NCBI GenBank assembly: GCA_947174625.1
Contig: CAMWJT010000100.1
Span: 1-5,306, forward strand
Source of the DNA: an uncultured Ruminococcus sp.
Lineage (GTDB): Bacteria > Bacillota > Clostridia > Oscillospirales > Ruminococcaceae
Length of the DNA stretch: 5,306 bases
Direction of reading: 5' to 3'
Positions within the stretch are counted from its first letter, which is position 1. Each line of letters opens with the position of its first letter. Of this stretch, positions 1 to 5,254 are shown in pieces. Made by a program: the position numbers and the translations under genes. The notes under the pieces were generated by a model that saw only the letters and a list, made by a program, of their open reading frames with translations, searched no databases and was not told where the DNA came from.

Positions 1-49
1 ATACCCCAAAAACCTGTTTTCTCTTAATGTGAAATTTAAAAATTAATAT

Positions 50-901
50 TTATGATTTCTCCGGAAACAACCGGTTGACTTCCTGTTCCATATCCTGGAT
101 CAATTTCTGAATGTCTTCCGGATTGTAAGTTTCATGATTCCAGATTTCATGCGCACGGACTGCCTGCCAGACAAGCATGGCAGAACCGCCGACAGCGTTC
201 TTGCCCATTTTTCTTGCCTGCTTCACAAGCATTGTCTCTGTCGGATTATAAATCACATCAAATAGATTCGCACTGTTCCGGATTAATGCTTCTCCGACCG
301 GGCAGGCATTGACTTTCGGATACATCCCCACCGGACACGCATTCATGAGCAGATCAAAAGTTTTCTGCTCTTGCTCCAGGATTTTCGCATCTCTCAGACG
401 AATTTTTGCATCCGGATATTTTTGCTGCAATTCCTGTACAAGACTTTCTGCACGTGCCTGATCCGGTTCAGAAATTGTCAGATCTGCACCATGCAACACG
501 GCTTCTGTTGCCATCATCCGACCAACACCGCCACAGCCAATTAATAATACTTTGCCGTTTAAGGGCATGTCCTGGACACTCCGGAGAAATCCCGTGCAGT
601 CCGTATTGTAACCGTGTAATTTCTGGTCTTCTGTCACGGCAACGCAATTCACAGACGCATATCTTTGCGCTGTCTCATCCATGTAATCCAGATAAGGCAG
701 AATGTCTGTCTTGTAGGGAATTGTAATATTAAATCCCCTGCATTGTTTCAGCGCCGGGAGCTTGCCGGCAAGTTCATTTGGTGCAATCTCTGTCAGCGTG
801 TATGTTCCGTTCTTTCCGAACAGGGAAAATAATTTTTCATGAATCCAGGGGGACATGGAATGTCCCAAAGGATAACCAATCAATGTATACTGATGCTGCA
901 T
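50..901 (-). CDS. aroE: Shikimate dehydrogenase AroE
   Basis: This cytoplasmic enzyme interconverts 3-dehydroshikimate and shikimate in the chorismate pathway. The 283 residues are full length for the family. The N-terminal substrate domain has GHSMSP (Ser15 and Ser17 bind shikimate), NITIPYK with catalytic Lys64, Asn85, and NTDCTG with catalytic Asp101. The Rossmann part has GCGGVG at 122-127, followed by NACPVGM at 187-193, YNPTET at 218-223 and the GxxMLxxQ signature ending at Gln246. The loop after the second nucleotide-binding strand reads SEPDQAR (144-150) instead of the usual NRTxxR, so the 2'-phosphate-binding basic residues are missing and Glu145 sits where NAD-using relatives have an acidic residue. 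The SxS motif favours shikimate over quinate. The ATG at 899-901 is supported by GGAGG (plus-strand CCTCC, 909-913) at 7-nt spacing. The gene stands alone here, divergent from the lipoprotein gene at 1094. The family call is very secure; the cofactor preference is an inference. Confidence 0.96.
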   Translation of the reverse strand: MQHQYTLIGYPLGHSMSPWIHEKLFSLFGKNGTYTLTEIAPNELAGKLPALKQCRGFNITIPYKTDILPYLDYMDETAQRYASVNCVAVTEDQKLHGYNTDCTGFLRSVQDMPLNGKVLLIGCGGVGRMMATEAVLHGADLTISEPDQARAESLVQELQQKYPDAKIRLRDAKILEQEQKTFDLLMNACPVGMYPKVNACPVGEALIRNSANLFDVIYNPTETMLVKQARKMGKNAVGGSAMLVWQAVRAHEIWNHETYNPEDIQKLIQDMEQEVNRLFPEKS

Positions 902-933
902 GTAAAAACCTCCGATAAAATAGATTTTATATC

Positions 934-962
934 ATCATAACATATTTTCAGGAAAATTACAA
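934..962 (-). promoter_or_regulatory. Probable sigma-A promoter of aroE
   Basis: On the minus strand, TTGTAA (plus 957-962) and TATGAT (plus 934-939) are separated by exactly 17 nt. The expected start of transcription near 927 gives a leader of about 25 nt containing the aroE GGAGG site. Both boxes differ from consensus by one or two bases, so the match is good but not experimentally proven. Confidence 0.65.
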
Positions 963-983
963 GTAGTTGCCGGAAAAAATTCA

Positions 984-1012
984 TTGACAAATCACAGAAT
1001 TTATGTTAAAAT
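984..1012 (+). promoter_or_regulatory. Strong extended -10 promoter of the lipoprotein operon
   Basis: A perfect -35 box TTGACA (984-989) is followed after 17 nt by TAAAAT (1007-1012). A TGT at 1004-1006 makes an extended -10 (TGnTAAAAT). Transcription should begin near 1019, leaving a leader of about 75 nt before the start codon at 1094. The -35 box lies only 21 bp from the -35 of the opposing aroE promoter, so the two promoters are back to back. Confidence 0.75.
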
Positions 1013-1034
1013 TAAAATTAAAATTAAATTTAAT
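1006..1034 (+). repeat. TTAAAA hexamer repeat running into a 12-bp palindrome
   Basis: Three perfect copies of TTAAAA occupy 1006-1023, with a partial fourth to 1028. The run merges into the perfect palindrome ATTAAATTTAAT at 1023-1034. The first copy overlaps the -10 box and the rest lie at the expected transcription start and the beginning of the leader. It could be an easily melted start region, a slippage-prone tract or an operator half-site array. The sequence does not distinguish these. Confidence 0.6.
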
Positions 1035-1093
1035 ATTTATTTCAGGTTTCTGTGTTATAGTAAATAAAATTATCATCAGGAGACGTTTTTTAT

Positions 1094-1981
1094 ATGGCAA
1101 GAAAAAAAATAAGCACCCTGCTTCTGAGCTGTGCCGTCCTGCTGACAGGATGCGTCAGTACAAATCCGACGGAAAATCCCGATTTGAAATCCAGTTATCA
1201 GCCCACGGAATGTTATGACCTCAAGCTTTGCTGTCTGAAATTGGGAAAAGCTGACGGCATGGTAATCCAGACACAGAATCATACAGTTGTGATTGACTGC
1301 GGTGAAAAAAGCGACGGCAGTAAAATGCGCCGTTGTCTGAATGCTTTGGGTGTGGAAAAAATTGATTACATGATCCTGACACATTATGACCAGGATCACA
1401 TCGGGGGCGCATCCAAAGTCATTGACAATTTTGAAGTCTCACACATCCTTGCGCCGGATTATGAACACAACGAAAGCAGTGAATTCCAGAAATTGACGGC
1501 ATCCATGACAGAAAAAAATCTGGAATTTGAATTTGTCATACAAGACACCAGTATCATTCTGGATGATGCAGAATTGATTATCTATCCGCCGGAATCTGAT
1601 GCTTATCAGGAGGGCGATGATAATAATTATTCACTCATCACGAAATTATACCATCATGAGAATATATTTTTATTTACAGCAGATGCCATGTATGAGCGAT
1701 TAGAAGAAATCATGGATCTTGGTGACTGCACATTCCTGAAAGAACCCTATCATGGCAGAGAACTGAAAAATCTCGGTAAATTCCTGGATGCCGTCACACC
1801 GGAATATGCCGTTATCTCGACTTCAGAAGAATATCTTGCGGAGAGTACGATCACGGCACTCCAGAAGCGTAATATTGAAACTTATCTGACATACGAACAA
1901 GGCAACATGGAATTTATCAGCGACGGCAAGACATTAACTTACACAAATCAGATTGAATATGAAAAAATAGATAAAAAATAA
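1094..1981 (+). CDS. Lipoprotein with ComEC-like metallo-beta-lactamase fold
   Basis: This is a predicted membrane-anchored surface hydrolase of unknown substrate, 295 residues long. A lipoprotein signal ends in the lipobox LLTGC, so Cys20 would be lipidated. From about residue 43 the chain follows the ComEC/Rec2-type metallo-beta-lactamase pattern: VVIDCG at 65-70, the metal motif THYDQDHIGG at 96-105 (His97, Asp99, Asp101, His102), LFTADA at 193-198 with Asp197, and EPYHGR at 217-222. Relatives usually have a Gly before the late Asp and HHGS near the end; here these are Ala196 and YHGR, so the metal site may be altered. There are no ComEC membrane segments, so this is not the DNA-uptake channel; related stand-alone domains act as nucleases, phosphodiesterases or lactonases. 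The ATG has AGGAG at 1078-1082, 11 nt upstream. The next gene begins 26 bp downstream, so they are probably cotranscribed from the promoter at 984-1012. Confidence 0.88.
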   Translation: MARKKISTLLLSCAVLLTGCVSTNPTENPDLKSSYQPTECYDLKLCCLKLGKADGMVIQTQNHTVVIDCGEKSDGSKMRRCLNALGVEKIDYMILTHYDQDHIGGASKVIDNFEVSHILAPDYEHNESSEFQKLTASMTEKNLEFEFVIQDTSIILDDAELIIYPPESDAYQEGDDNNYSLITKLYHHENIFLFTADAMYERLEEIMDLGDCTFLKEPYHGRELKNLGKFLDAVTPEYAVISTSEEYLAESTITALQKRNIETYLTYEQGNMEFISDGKTLTYTNQIEYEKIDKK

Positions 1982-2007
1982 ATTAAAATAATTAAGGGGA
2001 AAAAATC

Positions 2008-2397
2008 ATGATTAAAAAGACAAACAAACTGACACATGTATGCGTCCCTGGCAGTGTATTAGATGAAGTTATGTTTTCTATGAAAAAGGACAACATCCAT
2101 GATGTCAAATTATACAGGGGAAGACATTCCAAAATGAACAACGTTTCCGAAGCCGAAAGAGAAAGAACTTTCATCCGCATCCTGGAAAACTGCCCGTCAA
2201 TTCGACTCGAAAGGGAGTCGCTGAATGATTCTGATTTAAAATTCAAGTTTATGATGATCCTGTCTGTCATCATAGAATCAGATTATGACGAAGAAGCGCT
2301 TACGGATTACTGTATCAACGTCCTGAACGATCCAGAAAGAAGAAAAAAATACAAAGAGCATATCATTAATACACGTGCAGAACGTGAGGTAAACTAA
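2008..2397 (+). CDS. Small charged protein of unknown function
   Basis: I do not recognise this 129-residue protein. It has no signal peptide, lipobox or membrane segment. The only hydrophobic stretch (about 81-89) is short and looks like the core of a helix. The second half (about 46-127) is rich in Glu, Arg and Lys and looks mostly alpha-helical, with an ERER run near 50 and a DPERRKKYKE segment near 108-117. It is therefore probably cytoplasmic, unlike its exported neighbour. AAGGGG at 1994-1999 lies 8 nt before the ATG. The gene follows the metallo-beta-lactamase lipoprotein by 26 bp with no terminator between, and a hairpin terminator starts within two bases of its stop codon, so it is the last gene of that unit. 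The ribosome site, tight spacing and terminator support a real gene; no function is assigned. Confidence 0.78.
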   Translation: MIKKTNKLTHVCVPGSVLDEVMFSMKKDNIHDVKLYRGRHSKMNNVSEAERERTFIRILENCPSIRLERESLNDSDLKFKFMMILSVIIESDYDEEALTDYCINVLNDPERRKKYKEHIINTRAEREVN

Positions 2398-2398
2398 G

Positions 2399-2426
2399 AA
2401 AAGACGTACATCGAGTACGTCTTTTT
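2399..2426. terminator. Rho-independent terminator, probably bidirectional
   Basis: A perfect 11-bp stem (2399-2409 pairing with 2415-2425) with a 5-nt loop ATCGA is followed by T residues on the plus strand, right after the stop codon at 2397. Read on the minus strand, the hairpin is followed by CTTAGTTT, so it can also serve the convergent dockerin gene, whose stop codon lies about 40 bp away. Confidence 0.88.
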
Positions 2427-2447
2427 ACTTATTTTACTGATATGCTT

Positions 2448-2464
2448 ATCCGGATAATCCGGAT
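2448..2464. repeat. Paired ATCCGGAT palindromes after the dockerin gene
   Basis: Two copies of the 8-bp palindrome ATCCGGAT (2448-2455 and 2457-2464) are separated by one base and directly abut the stop codon of the minus-strand gene. They can also fold as one 6-bp GC-containing stem (ATCCGG with CCGGAT) with a 5-nt loop. No T-run follows, so this is not a complete terminator. It may protect the 3' end of the transcript or be an incidental repeat. Confidence 0.5.
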
Positions 2465-3865
2465 TCAGTCCAGTCCGACAAGTTTGCGCAGGACTGTCAT
2501 GGAGTCCGTCAGTTCAATCTTGCCACTGCCGTCCATGTCTGCATAGTGTAACTGTTCCGCTGTGCAGGATTCCACGCCGACATACACACGATTCATGAAA
2601 ATCACATCCCGGATGTCAATACTTCCGTCCAGATTCGCATCGCCAATTTCCGGATTTAACGCACGAAATTCCAGATGATTTTCTTTTGCAAATGTCTGTG
2701 CCGTAGAATCCACATAACCTGTCAGGATTCCCTTTCTTTGGAGCTGATCTGCATGAAAATTGGATGTTTTGATATTCTGCATAACGGAATCATACGTTTC
2801 TACACCCAGAAATTCTACGCTTAGTGCAGCACTCATGTAATCAAAAATCAGCGGATTCTGTGCATATAGATTTTTAAATAATCTCTGATTCCATTCTCTG
2901 TCCGGATCATACCACAGACAGATTTGATAAGGTGCTTCCCAGTCAATGCAAGTACCGAATGCATATTTCTGGAACTGCATTTCCGGATTCAAGACTGTAA
3001 GATTTCTCAGATTCTTGCAATTAAAAAATGCTGATTCTCCCAGAGATTCCAACGATTCCGGCAGTGTAAGAGCTTCCAGACTCACACAGTTATAAAAAGC
3101 ATACTCGCCGATTTCTGTAACAGAATCCGGAATCTGAATATTTGTCATCGTCGCACAATGTGCAAATGCAAAATCATCAATTTTCTGCACAGAATCCGGG
3201 AGAATGATTTCATATTCCTGCAAGATCGGATTCAAGATCTGTTCTTCCGGTTCTGCCTCCGGATTGAGAATCTCCATATCAATAAAATCAGAACTTGTGC
3301 AGTTTCCGAATGCAAACGGTCTGATTTCCGTCACACCGTCCGGGATTGTGAAATTTGTCCCCTCCGCATAATACAACACATCATCCAGGATGACAAATTC
3401 ATGTTCCTGGATATACGCCGTACCGGACAGACAGCAAAAATTGAACTCCTGAATATGCTCTAATCCGTTGATTTCCGTCAGTTTGGGATCATCATAGAAT
3501 ACAAACGGTGCAAGAGCCGTAAAACTGGACGGGATTGTAATTTTTTCCAGATTCGGATAATAGGAAAATGCAAAATCTTCCGCTCCAGTAACGCCCTCTT
3601 CCAGAACAATCTCATAAATATCTTCCGAATAAACATCCCATTCCGGAAGATCAAAGTCTGCGAACCAGACATCCGTGTAAATTTTCCCTTTACCGGAAAC
3701 AGTCAGCACATGATCCCGGATTTCATAATTGAGATCACACCAAGTACCGGAAATGATCTCCGGATTTTCAGAATTTTCCGCAAAAGCAATCAGATTGGAA
3801 AAACTGAGCGCAGAAACTGCCAGCGCAATAAGCCTGGAACTGCATTTTTTATTATATTTTTTCAT
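2465..3865 (-). CDS. Secreted BspA-like leucine-rich-repeat protein with dockerin
   Basis: This exported 466-residue protein is probably docked onto a cohesin-bearing scaffold or the cell surface. A signal peptide covers about 1-29, with likely cleavage after AFA. A beta-rich start (about 38-62, SGTWCDLNYEI) is followed by LRR_5/BspA-type repeats, visible as ITIPSSFTALAPFVF (109-123), FTIPDGVTEIRPFAF (172-186), ILPDSVQKIDDFAF (221-234), IQIPDSVTEIGEYAF (243-257) and LTLPESLESLGESAF (266-280). An acidic insert at about 191-218 interrupts them. GYVDSTAQTFAKENHLEF (383-400) resembles the segment that closes such domains in other Clostridia. The C-terminus is a dockerin with two EF-hand-like loops: Asp409-Asn411-Asp413-Ser415-Asp417-Asp420, and Asp443-Asp445-Ser447-Glu451-Asp454. 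No catalytic module is seen, so binding or adhesion is more likely than hydrolysis. AGGAGG (plus 3874-3879) lies 8 nt before the ATG. Confidence 0.92.
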   Translation of the reverse strand: MKKYNKKCSSRLIALAVSALSFSNLIAFAENSENPEIISGTWCDLNYEIRDHVLTVSGKGKIYTDVWFADFDLPEWDVYSEDIYEIVLEEGVTGAEDFAFSYYPNLEKITIPSSFTALAPFVFYDDPKLTEINGLEHIQEFNFCCLSGTAYIQEHEFVILDDVLYYAEGTNFTIPDGVTEIRPFAFGNCTSSDFIDMEILNPEAEPEEQILNPILQEYEIILPDSVQKIDDFAFAHCATMTNIQIPDSVTEIGEYAFYNCVSLEALTLPESLESLGESAFFNCKNLRNLTVLNPEMQFQKYAFGTCIDWEAPYQICLWYDPDREWNQRLFKNLYAQNPLIFDYMSAALSVEFLGVETYDSVMQNIKTSNFHADQLQRKGILTGYVDSTAQTFAKENHLEFRALNPEIGDANLDGSIDIRDVIFMNRVYVGVESCTAEQLHYADMDGSGKIELTDSMTVLRKLVGLD

Positions 3866-3938
3866 AATAAAAACCTCCTGTAAAATGATTTCTATCTTTC
3901 TTACGGAGATCTGATGCAGAATGTGCAGGGATTTTCAA

Positions 3939-3958
3939 AAAATTTCTAAAAATTTCTA
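3939..3958. repeat. Perfect 10-bp tandem repeat upstream of the dockerin gene
   Basis: AAAATTTCTA occurs twice in direct tandem (3939-3948 and 3949-3958). The period is about one helical turn. On the minus strand the A/T tracts sit immediately upstream of TTGAAA (plus 3933-3938), a possible -35 box for the dockerin gene, so they could act as an UP-like element. The only matching -10 candidate, TCAGAT (plus 3909-3914, 18-nt spacing), is poor, so I do not call a promoter. Confidence 0.5.
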
Positions 3959-3976
3959 TTTTTAGCAGATTACACA

Positions 3977-4005
3977 AAGAACCGCCTGTTTTGCAGACGG
4001 TTCTT
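3977..4005 (-). terminator. Terminator of the hup-lipoprotein-rqcP operon
   Basis: Arms 3977-3988 and 3994-4005 form a 12-bp stem with a 5-nt loop, 16 nt after the rqcP stop codon. The single non-Watson-Crick position is a G-U wobble in the minus-strand transcript but a C-A mismatch in the plus-strand transcript, which argues that it works on the minus strand. The T-run after the stem is short (TTCTTT), so termination may be incomplete. Confidence 0.75.
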
Positions 4006-4021
4006 GTATCTTTTATATTGC

Positions 4022-4267
4022 TTAATTGCTGATGACTTCATACATCCCCACAGCATCCGCTTTTGTGGCATGCTCCGGGATTCCCAGAACACGGACTTTC
4101 ACCGGTCTGCTTCCCATCTGGATTTCAATAACATCCTGCAATTTGACATCATAGGACGCTCTTGCGATTTTGTCATTGACAAGCACTTTTCCGGCATCGC
4201 AGACTTCATTGGCAATTGTCCGCCGTTTGATTAATCTCGAATTTTTTAAATATTTATCCAATCTCAT
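4022..4267 (-). CDS. rqcP: S4-domain ribosome quality control factor RqcP (YabO)
   Basis: RqcP is a small RNA-binding protein of the YabO/Hsp15 family. In Bacillus subtilis it binds obstructed 50S subunits carrying a peptidyl-tRNA and helps RqcH add C-terminal alanine tails. The 81 residues are nearly all S4 domain: MRLDKYLKNSRLIKRR (1-16) is the family's conserved start and keeps Asp4 and Arg16. VNDKIARASYDVKLQDVIEI (30-49) is the second part of the fold. The end, TKADAVGMYEVI (68-79), also fits YabO proteins. The ATG at 4265-4267 is chosen because the conserved sequence begins there; an in-frame ATG at 4309 would add 14 unrelated residues and has no ribosome site. The chosen start overlaps the upstream lipoprotein gene by 14 bp and has only a weak purine-rich site (AAGAAG), which suggests translational coupling. 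A terminator follows 16 nt after the stop, so rqcP ends the operon. Confidence 0.93.
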   Translation of the reverse strand: MRLDKYLKNSRLIKRRTIANEVCDAGKVLVNDKIARASYDVKLQDVIEIQMGSRPVKVRVLGIPEHATKADAVGMYEVISN

Positions 4268-5246
4268 GATTGCTTCTTCTTTCTGTCTGAAATTCAGAAC
4301 TTTCAGCATCCGGGACTGCCGGATCTTCGGTAATCCCGAACACTGCCGTCAGATTTTCCTCTGTAATTTCATACCGGCACAGCGAAGCATTACTATCCAG
4401 TACATCCGGCACAGTAAACCAGCTGCTTCCTAGATTGTTCTCCCTGTCCATGTGAATATCCAGAAGCGGCGCTCTGTCCATGTCAATATTCATGCCCTTG
4501 CCGGAATAGACTTTATAACTGTATTCTCTTGTGGGATAACAATATTCTGACCGGATCGCAAGACCGCTTTTTTCTGTCGCTGACGGCTCATACTCCCGGA
4601 CAGACAGATAAGTACCATCCGCCATCACAGAACCCTGTGTGGTACAAATGCAGTTCCTGTAAGGACGATAGAAAAAATTATAACTGTAATTACTCAGTGG
4701 GAAACTGTCCGCCAGGATCACCTGCAAGCCGTTGTATCGGTAAAAATAGGCTGTGCTTGTCGTCTGGATAAACAGCTCCGGAATGTCATCGCCATCCAGA
4801 TACAACAACAAAAATTTCACATCTATTTTGTTGCTTTCATCCGCAAGCTGATTTTCATAACCGGCATTTTTCAGGAATAAATAATAGGCTTCCTCCCAGG
4901 TGGAAACTGTCTGCCGTATTTCCGGGAGATACTCCGAAACAGCTTGTGTTTCGGGAATTGTCTCCGTCATAATCTCTGTTGCAGGCTCTGTCACTGGCTG
5001 GAAGAAAATACTCTGATATTCCGTCGTTGGCTCTGCATTATCATCCGGAACAGTAACAGCCGGTGCTGTCTCTGCCGGGACGGTTTCCGGCTGGGGAGAA
5101 GGGATATTTAAAATCCCCTCTAACGTGTCAGGCGGTTCTAACGATTCCAATTGTGCATCACACCCGGTAAAAATCAGGAGTGACGACAGACAAGTGAACA
5201 TCCCGGCGCAGAAAACAGATTTTTTCAGGATATTTATCATGGACAT
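4254..5246 (-). CDS. Putative lipoprotein with Pro/Thr/Glu-rich linker
   Basis: This is a 330-residue predicted surface lipoprotein of unknown function. The signal sequence ends in IFTGC, making Cys29 the likely lipidated residue; Phe at the -3 position is unusual for a lipobox. Residues about 37-105 are a low-complexity linker rich in Pro, Thr and Glu, as in wall-spanning spacers. A globular part starts near 115: STWEEAYYLFLKN, then FLLLYLDGDDIPELFI (145-160) and YFYRYNGLQV (167-176). I recognise this pattern as common in uncharacterised exported proteins of gut Clostridia, with no known activity. A 10-residue imperfect repeat (IDMDRAPLLDIHMDR, 254-268) lies in the second half. The ATG at 5244-5246 is chosen; the codon before it is TTG (5247-5249), which lies closer to AGGA (plus 5259-5262, 9 nt rather than 12), and another ATG is at 5238-5240. 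The gene starts 8 bp after the hup stop and overlaps rqcP, so all three are likely one transcript. Confidence 0.82.
   Translation of the reverse strand: MSMINILKKSVFCAGMFTCLSSLLIFTGCDAQLESLEPPDTLEGILNIPSPQPETVPAETAPAVTVPDDNAEPTTEYQSIFFQPVTEPATEIMTETIPETQAVSEYLPEIRQTVSTWEEAYYLFLKNAGYENQLADESNKIDVKFLLLYLDGDDIPELFIQTTSTAYFYRYNGLQVILADSFPLSNYSYNFFYRPYRNCICTTQGSVMADGTYLSVREYEPSATEKSGLAIRSEYCYPTREYSYKVYSGKGMNIDMDRAPLLDIHMDRENNLGSSWFTVPDVLDSNASLCRYEITEENLTAVFGITEDPAVPDAESSEFQTERRSNHEIG
4444..4489 (-). repeat. Imperfect 30-bp-period repeat inside the lipoprotein gene
   Basis: CTGTCCATGTGAATAT (4444-4459) and CTGTCCATGTCAATAT (4474-4489) differ at one base of 16 and are offset by exactly 30 bp. They encode IHMDR and IDMDR ten residues apart, in frame. 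This looks like a small internal duplication that kept the reading frame. Confidence 0.6.
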
Positions 5247-5254
5247 CAAAAAAA

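Noticed and set aside
1..49. A gene or terminator in the left edge sequence
   Set aside because: These 49 bases are AT-rich, with no convincing hairpin, ribosome site or coding frame. Nothing could be supported.
406..726. Open frame on the plus strand opposite aroE
   Set aside because: It lies wholly antisense to a well-conserved aroE, has no ribosome site, and its product has no recognisable domain. The same applies to other antisense frames opposite the dockerin and lipoprotein genes, for example 3158-3463 and 4529-4771.
1003..1218. Plus-strand frame starting in the TTAAAA repeat
   Set aside because: Its start would be at or before the expected transcription start, its first residues simply translate the AT repeat, and it overlaps the lipoprotein gene in another frame.
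1094..1981. Competence protein ComEC or an antibiotic-hydrolysing beta-lactamase
   Set aside because: The protein has the metallo-beta-lactamase fold but no ComEC membrane domain, and its motifs are of the ComEC type, not the class B beta-lactamase type.
1094..2397. Toxin-antitoxin or phage-defence pair
   Set aside because: The lipoprotein signal places the first product outside the cell, and neither protein shows toxin, antitoxin or nuclease-defence motifs.
3881..3938. Promoter for the dockerin gene
   Set aside because: TTGAAA is a fair -35, but the best -10 at 18-nt spacing (TCAGAT) matches too poorly to annotate.
4022..4309. Longer rqcP starting at the ATG at 4307-4309
   Set aside because: The extra 14 residues are absent from the YabO/RqcP family, whose conserved sequence begins at MRLD, and there is no ribosome site before that ATG.
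5247..5249. TTG start for the lipoprotein gene
   Set aside because: It has slightly better spacing from AGGA, but an ATG follows immediately. The change is a single residue in the signal peptide, so ATG was preferred without strong proof.
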